A stretch of DNA of 26,679 nt from CALGTL01 sp963579135. GTDB lineage: Bacteria; Chloroflexota; Dehalococcoidia; Lucifugimonadales; Australimonadaceae. The position numbers and the translations under genes are program-made. The notes beneath the pieces were generated by a model. That model saw only the letters and a program-made list of their open reading frames with translations. It did no database searches and was not told where the DNA came from. Position 1 is the stretch's first letter, and the number at the start of each line of letters is the position of its first letter. The DNA lies in NCBI GenBank assembly GCA_963579135.1, contig CAUZFB010000032.1, forward strand, positions 1 to 26,679, given 5' to 3'. This document shows, in pieces, positions 14,733 to 22,106 of the stretch.

Positions 14733-16733
14733 CTATGAGGCGCCGCCAGTGGGCGGCGCTCCTTCTCGCGAGAGATTGGTGACGACTGCTGTCGCTCGTT
14801 GGCGGCTAGGCCAGAGGGCGATGACGGTGCCTAGGATGACGAACGGCCCGGCGAGCCACATCCACCAGACCATGGGGTTGAGGAGCAGCCTGAATGCGGC
14901 GGTCTGGCCGTCAGGCTGCACCTCACTAAAGATAACGTAGAGGTCCTCGATGGGCGTGGATCGGATGCCGGCGCGCGTCGACAGCATGTTGAAGGAAGGA
15001 TAGAGGCCGTGCCAAGCCTCCACGGTTCCGACGAAAGAGCCGTTTTTCTGCACCCTCATAGTGGCGGTGCGTTCGGTTCGGTCGGGGAACGTCGTGGTTT
15101 TAGTGGAAGCAAACTCGACGGTGTAGTCGCCGACGGTGGAGCTTTCGCCGAGGCTGAGGATCACGTCTCGCTCGATGCTGTAGAACGATGAGCCGATGAT
15201 CCCGAAGGCGAGCATGACCACGGCCAGGTGTGCGAGGTAGCCACCGTAGCGCGGTCGGTTCGAGGCTATGAGTTGCAGGAATGCGAGAGGGTAGGCCGAT
15301 CCCGTTGCCCGGTGCCGAGCTAGCGTGCCTCTGATCCATTCCTGGGCGATCGAGACCGCTACGAGGGTGCTGACCGCGATCCCGGCGATGGCGGCGATGT
15401 TGCGCACTTCGACGATGACGACGCCGGCGGTCAGGAGCAGCGTGATCACCCCTGGAACAAGGATGATGTGGCGCACGGAGGCCCAAGTGGCGTGGCGCCA
15501 GGGGAGGAGAGGGCCAACGGCCATGACAAAGATGAGGACGAGGAAGATAGGTCCGTTCACGCTGTTGTAGAAGGGCTGCCCCACCGTGATGGTTCGGCCG
15601 AGGACAAGTTCGGAGAGGATGGGGAATACGACTCCCCAGAGGGTGACGAAGGCGACTCCTAGGAGCAGAAGATTGTTGACGAGGAATGCCGACTCCCGCG
15701 AGAGCGCGGACTCAAGGCTCCCCGAGCTGCGCAGAAGCGCGAAGCGATAAAAGAAAACCCCGAACGACGCGAAGGCGACAACACCAAGGAACAGCAAGAA
15801 TACCCAGCCCAGGGTTGAGGCGCCGAAGGAGTGGACGGAGGGCACCGGCCCTCCGCGGTTGATGAAGATACCGAACGCCCCGAGGATGTAGCTGATGTTG
15901 ATGAGGGCGATGTTCCAAAGACGGAACATGCCTCGGCGCTTCTGCACCATGATCGAGTGGATGAACGCTGTCAGGGCCAGCCAGGGCATGAAGGCCGCGT
16001 TCTCGACGGGATCCCATGCCCAATAGCCTCCCCATCCGAGGATGGTGTAGGCCCACCAGGCACCAAGCAGGAGGCCGATAGCCAGGAGTACCCAGGCGAC
16101 CAGCCCCCAGGTGCGCCCGGCATCGACCCATTCGTCGTCAATCCTGCCTGAGAGGAGCCCTCCGATTCCCAGCGCGAATGGGACGGCGATGGCGATGAGC
16201 CCGACCATGATGAGCGGCGGGTGGATGAACATGCCAGGGTGCGTGAGGAGCGGGTTGATACCCCTCCCGTCGATGGGTGTCACCGGGAGTGTCTCGAAGG
16301 GGCTTGCCATGAACAGGTTGACCACGATGAAGAAGATCAGGATGAGCATGAGTACGAAGTTGGCGTAGGGGCGCTGCGAGCCCATGCGTCGTGGGACGAG
16401 GTACATGGCAAGTGCGGCCATGCCGGCAAGCGCAAAGGCGACGTAGAGCAGCGAGCCTTCATTGCCCGCGTAGAACGCAACCCACGTGTAGGCCCGGGGC
16501 ATGGCCAAGTTGGAGTGCTCGGCAACGTATTTCAAGGCGAAGTCGTTGCGGAGGAATGCGAGGACCAACGCTAGGACGGCCATTCCAAGGGCAAGCGTAA
16601 TGAGGTAGTTGGCGCGCAGGCTGCTGGCTACCATCGCGGTGTTCCGCGTCCGTACTCCCACGAGCGACGTAGCACCGCTGTAGACAGCTAGAGCCAGGGC
16701 GATAAGCATCGCTGACGTTCCAAGGTCTGCCAC
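14733..16733 (-). CDS. ccmF: Cytochrome c heme lyase subunit CcmF
   Basis: This 666-residue multi-pass protein ligates heme to the CxxCH cysteines of apocytochromes on the outer face of the membrane. The WWD motif WGGYWAWDPVEN at 234-245 is diagnostic of the CcmF/CcmC heme-handling family. Conserved histidines are in LLTHPGMFIHPP (His165 and His171), and a C-terminal extracytoplasmic CcmF_C domain spans about 530-620 before the last helix. The length is normal. The GTG start overlaps the ccmH stop by one base (TAGTG). CcmA, B, C and E are not in this window, so the rest of System I must be encoded elsewhere. Confidence 0.96.
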   Translation of the reverse strand: MADLGTSAMLIALALAVYSGATSLVGVRTRNTAMVASSLRANYLITLALGMAVLALVLAFLRNDFALKYVAEHSNLAMPRAYTWVAFYAGNEGSLLYVAFALAGMAALAMYLVPRRMGSQRPYANFVLMLILIFFIVVNLFMASPFETLPVTPIDGRGINPLLTHPGMFIHPPLIMVGLIAIAVPFALGIGGLLSGRIDDEWVDAGRTWGLVAWVLLAIGLLLGAWWAYTILGWGGYWAWDPVENAAFMPWLALTAFIHSIMVQKRRGMFRLWNIALINISYILGAFGIFINRGGPVPSVHSFGASTLGWVFLLFLGVVAFASFGVFFYRFALLRSSGSLESALSRESAFLVNNLLLLGVAFVTLWGVVFPILSELVLGRTITVGQPFYNSVNGPIFLVLIFVMAVGPLLPWRHATWASVRHIILVPGVITLLLTAGVVIVEVRNIAAIAGIAVSTLVAVSIAQEWIRGTLARHRATGSAYPLAFLQLIASNRPRYGGYLAHLAVVMLAFGIIGSSFYSIERDVILSLGESSTVGDYTVEFASTKTTTFPDRTERTATMRVQKNGSFVGTVEAWHGLYPSFNMLSTRAGIRSTPIEDLYVIFSEVQPDGQTAAFRLLLNPMVWWMWLAGPFVILGTVIALWPSRQRATAVVTNLSREGAPPTGGAS

Positions 16734-17287
16734 TAGGTACGATCCTCCATCTCTACATCTACCAATCGAAGGTACGGGTCCAACTCGTCATCGGTTCCGT
16801 ACTCCGCATCGGAGGTCTGGGTTGCCGATCCCGGTTTGGCGGACGCACGTAGACGTCGCACGAACAAGGTTACCGCGAACCCACCGAGAATGAGCGCAAT
16901 GGGCGGCACAATCCAAACGGCGAGCCCGATGCCACTCGTTGGCGGCGAGGCCAGGATGTCTCGTCCGAAAGCGTCCGTCATGAAGTCGTAGATTTCCTTA
17001 TCGGTGTCGCCAGCAGCGAGGCGCTCGCGGACCATCTGGCGCATGGTTTGAGCGATGGCCGCATGCGATTGGGAAATACTCTGGCCATTGCAGATGGGGC
17101 ACATGATGCCGGCGTACAGATCAGCCGCGCGGGCATCGAGCTCGGGGGTGAGCTCGATGTACTCCTGGGCGTGGATTGCGCTAGGTATCGTGAGGAGCGC
17201 AATCGCGAACCACAGCACTAGCGTGGTCAAGAGGGCACGCCTGTTGGCGTGAACGTTTAGGGGATGCGAACCGGATACCACAACCAC
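16733..17287 (-). CDS. ccmH: Cytochrome c biogenesis thioredoxin-like protein CcmH
   Basis: This 184-residue protein reduces or presents the heme-binding cysteines of apocytochrome c to CcmF. Its redox motif is IMCPICNGQSISQS with Cys63 and Cys66 (family consensus LRCPxCQNQ). The N-terminal hydrophobic segment (about 18-38, ending HAQ) is a signal peptide or anchor. The helical CcmH domain covers 45-115 and a second helix lies near 120-143. The start is GTG at 17287; other in-frame GTGs lie close by. It follows actE by 53 bp containing a hairpin and overlaps ccmF by one base. Confidence 0.94.
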   Translation of the reverse strand: MVVVSGSHPLNVHANRRALLTTLVLWFAIALLTIPSAIHAQEYIELTPELDARAADLYAGIMCPICNGQSISQSHAAIAQTMRQMVRERLAAGDTDKEIYDFMTDAFGRDILASPPTSGIGLAVWIVPPIALILGGFAVTLFVRRLRASAKPGSATQTSDAEYGTDDELDPYLRLVDVEMEDRT

Positions 17288-17299
17288 TCACTGTCCACC

Positions 17300-17320
17300 G
17301 TGCGGGAGTGTATCCCACAC
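17300..17320 (-). promoter_or_regulatory. Intercistronic hairpin between actE and ccmH
   Basis: GTGTGGGA and TCCCGCAC on the minus strand form an 8-bp stem (one U-G pair) with a 5-base loop. No T run follows, so it is more likely an mRNA-stability or partial read-through element than a full stop. It could set ccmH-ccmF output below that of the act genes. Confidence 0.45.
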
Positions 17321-17340
17321 GTCTCGCTCTGCCGACTCTG

Positions 17341-17997
17341 CTAGTTGGCGCGTAGCTCGTTGAGACGCAGCTCTCGTTTTATCTCGTTGGTGATCGCGGT
17401 TTCGCCGTCAGCTACCGTGTTGACCGCGTTAAGCGCGGCGGTGCGCTCAGCTGCCGTTGCCTCCACAAGCGAGACGAGGGCCCAGCGGTCAGCTTCGTTC
17501 AGCAAGCCCTGGAACGCAGGCATGAAGCCCGCGCCGTTGGAGACAGAAGCGTACGTTTCCCCAGGCGTCAGCTTGGTGATGCGGTCGCTGGTGAACTCCG
17601 GGGGCTGGGGCGCTGGGTAGTCGCCGAACTTCAGCCCGACGTAGCCATCGCCACCGGCTGTTGCTCCGTGGCACATGGAGCAGTTCTGCTTGTACAGTAG
17701 AGCTCCGCGTTCGAGTGCGTTGGCGTCGCCTGCGAACGGGTTTACCAAATCAGCGGCATTGGCCTTCGGCGGCGCGGCGATGTAGCCACCGCTAACGGGT
17801 ATGGAGTCTTCGGGCGCTGAGAAGCGCGGTGGCTCCTGGGCCTTGTGCGACTGGTTGTAGTGCATCTCTTGGAAGATGTCGATGGGGTACGAGCCAGTGG
17901 AACGGCCGGGGTCTCCGGGCTCGCAGGCGGCAAGGATCACCATGGCGGTCATGGCCACGAACAAGAGCCACATCGATTGTTGCTTCGTCGAACTCAA
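17341..17997 (-). CDS. actE: Alternative complex III monoheme cytochrome c lipoprotein (ActE)
   Basis: This mono-heme c-type subunit of alternative complex III is expected to take electrons from ActA on the periplasmic face and pass them to the acceptor. I start it at TTG 17997 because AGGAAG precedes it by 4 nt and a short lipoprotein signal follows (ending LAAC, Cys25). An earlier GTG at 18060 would overlap actD by 26 bp. The mature part has the ActE-type segment DIFQEMHYNQ after the anchor, one heme motif CSMCH at 106-110, and a probable Met ligand in GFMPAF. The C-terminal tail is charged and helical. Length from the chosen start is 218 residues. Confidence 0.92.
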   Translation of the reverse strand: MSSTKQQSMWLLFVAMTAMVILAACEPGDPGRSTGSYPIDIFQEMHYNQSHKAQEPPRFSAPEDSIPVSGGYIAAPPKANAADLVNPFAGDANALERGALLYKQNCSMCHGATAGGDGYVGLKFGDYPAPQPPEFTSDRITKLTPGETYASVSNGAGFMPAFQGLLNEADRWALVSLVEATAAERTAALNAVNTVADGETAITNEIKRELRLNELRAN

Positions 17998-18034
17998 GTG
18001 TCTTCCTGTCGATCCGAGCAGCGTTTGCTCGTCC

Positions 18035-18541
18035 TTAAGCCTTCTTGATCTCTTCGGCACCGTTGGTGTTCAGGACGGTCTCGGCAGCGCTTGCGCGCTC
18101 TTCGGGGCAGTCTATGTAGAGGCCGATATAGCCTTCAGTGATCCGCTCGTCGTACAGGCCAAGGTCACGCTTTGGTAAGCGGGACTCAAAGAGCACGCCG
18201 AGCACCGTGAACAGGATCGCACCCAACATCGTGTTCTCGTACATGATGATGGTCATCGGCGGGATGCTCAGGATGGGCTTACCGCCGGTGATGAGAGGGT
18301 AGGAGATCTGCGTGCCGGCGGTCCATAGGAGGCCAATGGCGAAGCCGATGAGGGCTCCGACTAGCGGGAACATGAACAATCGGTGCTCTGCATCGTGCTC
18401 TCCGAAAGAACCTTCAGGGAAGGGGCTTCCGGAGTAGATGTCCAGATCCTCAACAGGGAAGCCGGCGCCTTTGAGTTCCCCCATGGCGTCTGCAACATTC
18501 TGCGGGTCTTCGAACAATCCCAGGAGTTGGGTGTTGGCCAT
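18035..18541 (-). CDS. actD: Alternative complex III membrane subunit ActD (DUF3341)
   Basis: This 168-residue DUF3341 protein has a short N-terminal ferredoxin-like segment (GLFEDPQNVADAMGELKGAGF), two membrane helices at about 56-76 and 94-118, and a C-terminal part ending IGLYIDCPEE. ActD packs beside the NrfD-like subunits in the known structures. ATG at 18541 has GAGGAGAA upstream. It lies between actC and actE, as in other act operons. Confidence 0.94.
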   Translation of the reverse strand: MANTQLLGLFEDPQNVADAMGELKGAGFPVEDLDIYSGSPFPEGSFGEHDAEHRLFMFPLVGALIGFAIGLLWTAGTQISYPLITGGKPILSIPPMTIIMYENTMLGAILFTVLGVLFESRLPKRDLGLYDERITEGYIGLYIDCPEERASAAETVLNTNGAEEIKKA

Positions 18542-18574
18542 CTCCGTTCTCCTCTCTCTGCACCGGCCGTTGGC

Positions 18575-19948
18575 CTAGTGCTCCTTGACCAATGCGGGCA
18601 CATAGACGTTACCCACTTTGACTTCGTCGATTAGTAACTGACCTTCCTTCTCCTCCCAAAGGGGGATGAGCGGGAAGAACTTACTGAAGATCAGCAGTAA
18701 GAAACAGACAAGCGCGACCGTACCGAAAATGATGGTGAATTCCACCGGGCTCGGCCGGTACGTCGCGTACGTGAATGTTTGCGGTCCCTTCCGCATCAGG
18801 GCAGGCACGATGATGAGGAAGCGCTCAAGGAACATGCCGAAGTTCACCAAGAGACTGGTCCACAACATCCAGGTGAAGCTGCGACGAACCCTTCGGAACA
18901 GCCACAGGGGCACCGGTATCACGAACGAGAACATGAAGAACAGGAAGAACAGCCAGCTCCATGGTGGTTCGAACATCCGGAGCTGCCAAACCGTGATCTC
19001 TTGTTCTTCCTTGAGCCACAACGCGAAGACCAAGTCTAGCCAGAACAGGAACATCCACGCCATGGCAACGACCATGAGCAGGCGGGCGAGCGCGTCAATG
19101 TGCTCCTCCCAGATGAAGTTTTCAAGCTTGTAGAGCTTTCGCATAATAATCATCAGCGTGACTACGGCGGAAACACCGGAGTGGACGGCACCGATAACGA
19201 AGTAGGGCGCGAATATGGTGACGTGCCACGATGGAACCAGGGAAACGCTGAAGTCCCACGAAACGATACTGTGGACGGATACGAATACCGGCAGGATCAG
19301 CGCGGATAGCAAGATGCCTGCAAACCCTTGGATCTTCCATTGACGCGGGTTACCGTGCCAGCCCAGGGACAGGACACCGTAAACGGACCGACGCCACCCG
19401 GTGCTGCGGTCGCGGATGATCGCGAGATCAGGGATGAGGGCCGTGTACACGAAGAGCATGCTCGACGTGAGGTAGGTGGTGATAGCGATCGGGTCCCACA
19501 CGAGCGGAGAGCGAACGTCAGGCCAAATGCCGCGCGCCCAGTCGTAGGGGAAGACCCAGTAGAAGATTCTCCACGGACGGCCAGCGTGAACCAACGGCAT
19601 TGTGAGCGATGCCATTAGAGCAAACACGGTCATCGTCTCAGCGGCGCGCACCATGGGCCGGCGCCATTCAGCTTGGCTGAGACGCAGGATGGCCGAAATC
19701 ATGACTCCTGCGTGACTGATGCCGACCCAGAAGATGAAGTTGGTAATGAAGAAGCCCCAGAACACCGGTTGTCGTAGGCCGGTGACTCCCAAACCCTGAT
19801 TGAACAGCCAGCCCACGGCGCCGACGGCGCCCGCGACGACGATGCCTAGGAGAGAGACGAGCACGATCCACCAGAGAGGCGTGGTGAGAACCGTGCCCAA
19901 CAACTGTTGGTTAATCTGTGCTTCGGTCAGTATTCTGCGGTGGTACAT
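18575..19948 (-). CDS. actC: Alternative complex III NrfD-like quinol-site subunit ActC
   Basis: This 457-residue protein has about ten membrane helices of the NrfD/PsrC family, which hold the quinol site. It keeps strings typical of ActC: FWVGISHAG near 75, MVRAAETMTVFA, HAGRPW, SPLVWD, IPDLAIIRDR, SVHSIVSWDF, and PSWHVTIFAPYFV with the following GAVHSG. These make it ActC rather than the second NrfD-like subunit. ATG at 19948 follows the preceding gene by 14 bp, and actD begins 33 bp after its stop. Confidence 0.92.
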   Translation of the reverse strand: MYHRRILTEAQINQQLLGTVLTTPLWWIVLVSLLGIVVAGAVGAVGWLFNQGLGVTGLRQPVFWGFFITNFIFWVGISHAGVMISAILRLSQAEWRRPMVRAAETMTVFALMASLTMPLVHAGRPWRIFYWVFPYDWARGIWPDVRSPLVWDPIAITTYLTSSMLFVYTALIPDLAIIRDRSTGWRRSVYGVLSLGWHGNPRQWKIQGFAGILLSALILPVFVSVHSIVSWDFSVSLVPSWHVTIFAPYFVIGAVHSGVSAVVTLMIIMRKLYKLENFIWEEHIDALARLLMVVAMAWMFLFWLDLVFALWLKEEQEITVWQLRMFEPPWSWLFFLFFMFSFVIPVPLWLFRRVRRSFTWMLWTSLLVNFGMFLERFLIIVPALMRKGPQTFTYATYRPSPVEFTIIFGTVALVCFLLLIFSKFFPLIPLWEEKEGQLLIDEVKVGNVYVPALVKEH

Positions 19949-19962
19949 CTGCTTCTAATTTC

Positions 19963-21348
19963 CTAGTGCGACTTCGCGATGACCATTGCGTACCGCGCGA
20001 GGAACCGGCGGACTTTCGTGAGGCGCAGGCCTTCGCCAACCTCCCACATGGATACTACGGGAATAATCTTATTGACGAGCGTGAACAGGAGAAGCGCTCC
20101 TGAGATGCCGCCGACGACGATGAGGACGTCGGCCACACCCGGCAGCTGACCTGCAGGAAGCTCGGGAAGAACGTGTGGCCATGGCTCACCCGCTGGCGGG
20201 TCGGGCACGGAGAACGGAGCCACGTACCAGCGGATGTGGTTCACAAGGGCGCCAACAAGCACGCCCGCACCTACGATGGTTGGTCCCCAGATGCTGCGGC
20301 GGACGGGATTCCAAATCAAAGCAACCAAGGGACCGATGAAATTCAATACGAACGAAATCATCAGCGGGTAGCGGTAGGAATCGAGAACCATAAAGCGAAT
20401 CAGCTCGGTCTCACCGGGCTGGCGACCGTACCAGAACGTGATGAAGCTGCCCCACCAGAAATAAAACCACAGCAGCGAGAAGGCAAGCAGGGGTTTCGAG
20501 AGCGCCCAGAACTGGTCGATTCCAAAGTAGCGTTCGTAACCGCCGAAGCGGCGCATCACGTACATCACGACGAGCGTCATGCCGACCGCGCCCTGGAGAG
20601 CGTTGATGAGTGCCGTAGCGGGTGCTATGGCATCTTTCATGCCGGGCAGGAGTCCTGCCTGGAAGTCCGCCTGCAATAGCGTTTGCAGAGTCGGGTAGAG
20701 CATCAGGTAGAAGGCGCCGAAGAGCAGCGCGCCGGAGTGGAGGAGTCTCCATTGCCTGACGTTGCCCGTCCAACCCAGCGAGAGCGCTCTCGCGAATCTG
20801 CCGCGAGGGGAGCGGGGCATGTGGTCCCGGACGGCAGCCAGATCAGGCAGCGCTAGTAACCAGAGCAGGAACAGTCCGAGCAAGACGACCGTCCCCCAGA
20901 CCATGAGATTTCCGCCCCTGAATGCCATCCAGTGGGGGAAATCGAACCAGATGTCCAGCCGGCCTTCCGTTTCAGGAAGCGCGATAAGGGACGGAATGAG
21001 CATGAGCCAGATCAAAACGCCTGTGATCGCCATGTTCTCGGTGAGCCTGGTGAGCGGGCGGCGCCAGTTGGTCTTCGCGAGCCGTAGACCCGCGGAAATA
21101 ATGGGCATGGCCAGGAACGTCGAAGCCAAGAACGACAGCGTTGCGGTGTAGTAGCCCCAGTTGGAGCGGTCATCGAAACCGTCGGACAATCGGATGATGA
21201 ATCCGACTATGCCACCGGCAAAAAGAAGGGCCAACAACCAGACCAAGCGCCAGTAACGTTGGTTAACGTTCTGGAAGCGGGCCATGATATCGCTGGCTAC
21301 TTCTTGGTGCGTGGGCACCCGTGGAATCGCGTGCTCGTCATGCGCCAT
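19963..21348 (-). CDS. actF: Second NrfD-like subunit of alternative complex III (ActF-like)
   Basis: This 461-residue membrane protein has about ten helices. It shares the NrfD-like pattern with ActC (WRRPLTRLTENM, LALPDLAAVRDHM, ALSLGWTGNVRQW) but lacks the SVHSIVSWDF/HxTIF signature of the quinol-site subunit, so I assign it as ActF-like. The assignment is less sure than for ActC because ActF is variable. ATG at 21348 lies inside the end of actB2 (11-bp overlap). Its place between actB2 and actC differs from the A-B-C-D-E-F order described in Rhodothermus. Confidence 0.82.
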   Translation of the reverse strand: MAHDEHAIPRVPTHQEVASDIMARFQNVNQRYWRLVWLLALLFAGGIVGFIIRLSDGFDDRSNWGYYTATLSFLASTFLAMPIISAGLRLAKTNWRRPLTRLTENMAITGVLIWLMLIPSLIALPETEGRLDIWFDFPHWMAFRGGNLMVWGTVVLLGLFLLWLLALPDLAAVRDHMPRSPRGRFARALSLGWTGNVRQWRLLHSGALLFGAFYLMLYPTLQTLLQADFQAGLLPGMKDAIAPATALINALQGAVGMTLVVMYVMRRFGGYERYFGIDQFWALSKPLLAFSLLWFYFWWGSFITFWYGRQPGETELIRFMVLDSYRYPLMISFVLNFIGPLVALIWNPVRRSIWGPTIVGAGVLVGALVNHIRWYVAPFSVPDPPAGEPWPHVLPELPAGQLPGVADVLIVVGGISGALLLFTLVNKIIPVVSMWEVGEGLRLTKVRRFLARYAMVIAKSH

Positions 21349-22072
21349 GCGTGTCGACCTGCTTCAAGTACACGAGGCTTGGGGCGGTGCCCAGGCCTTC
21401 GTGCATGCGGAATCGACGCTCGTCGTCTTGCAGCTTACTGACTTTGGAGTCAGGGTTGTTCAAGTTGCCGAACGTCATTGCTGACGTGGGACATGCCTGT
21501 ACGCAAGCCGGGTCAAACGAGCCATCAGGAACGTCGTTTGGGGTCTTGGAGCGAGTGTGACGGCGGATGCGCTGCACGCACATGCTGCATTTTTCCATTA
21601 TTCCGCGACTGCGGACGGTGACATCCGGGTTCAGCTGATGACGCAGGTCCTCGGGCCAGACGGGCTCCCAATAGTTGAACGACCTCGCGTGGTAGGGGCA
21701 GTTGTTGCCGCAGTATCGCGTGCCGACACAGCGATTGTAGATCTGAACGTTCAGACCATCATTGTTGTGGTACGTTGCGTACACGGGGCAAACGGGCTCG
21801 CAAGGCGCGTTCTCGCAATGCTGGCACAGTACCGGAATGAAACGGGCCTTAATGTCGGGCCACTCGCCTTCCCAGTAACGCTCTATCCTGATCCACTCGA
21901 TTGCCCGCCCCTCGATGAAGGCCGACGACTCGTTAATCGGAACGTTGTTCTCGGCCTGACACGCGATGACACACGCTTCACAACCTGTGCAACGATCCAG
22001 GTCGATGACCATGGACCATTTGAAGGCTTCGGAGCGGTCCGTTGCTGATTGTGGTTTCGTCTGCGTTGCCAT
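21338..22072 (-). CDS. actB2: Alternative complex III iron-sulfur subunit (ActB2, separate gene)
   Basis: This 244-residue four-cluster ferredoxin corresponds to the C-terminal half of fused ActB. Cys groups are 28/31/34/38, 83/86/91/95, 115/121/125 and 162/165/190/194. In the third group the usual CxGCxYC is CVGTRYC, with Thr118 in place of Cys, the known ActB substitution that leaves a [3Fe-4S] site. So three [4Fe-4S] clusters and one [3Fe-4S] cluster are predicted. It starts with ATG at 22072, 34 bp after actB1, and overlaps actF by 11 bp. It has no signal peptide, so it is probably exported bound to ActB1. Confidence 0.94.
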   Translation of the reverse strand: MATQTKPQSATDRSEAFKWSMVIDLDRCTGCEACVIACQAENNVPINESSAFIEGRAIEWIRIERYWEGEWPDIKARFIPVLCQHCENAPCEPVCPVYATYHNNDGLNVQIYNRCVGTRYCGNNCPYHARSFNYWEPVWPEDLRHQLNPDVTVRSRGIMEKCSMCVQRIRRHTRSKTPNDVPDGSFDPACVQACPTSAMTFGNLNNPDSKVSKLQDDERRFRMHEGLGTAPSLVYLKQVDTHGA

Positions 22073-22106
22073 CTATTGCCTATTGCCTCAATGTCCAGAA
22101 ATGGAC

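Noticed and set aside
18001..18060. GTG at 18060 as the actE start
   Set aside because: It overlaps actD by 26 bp, has no SD and adds 21 non-signal residues; TTG at 17997 has AGGAAG upstream and gives a normal lipoprotein signal.
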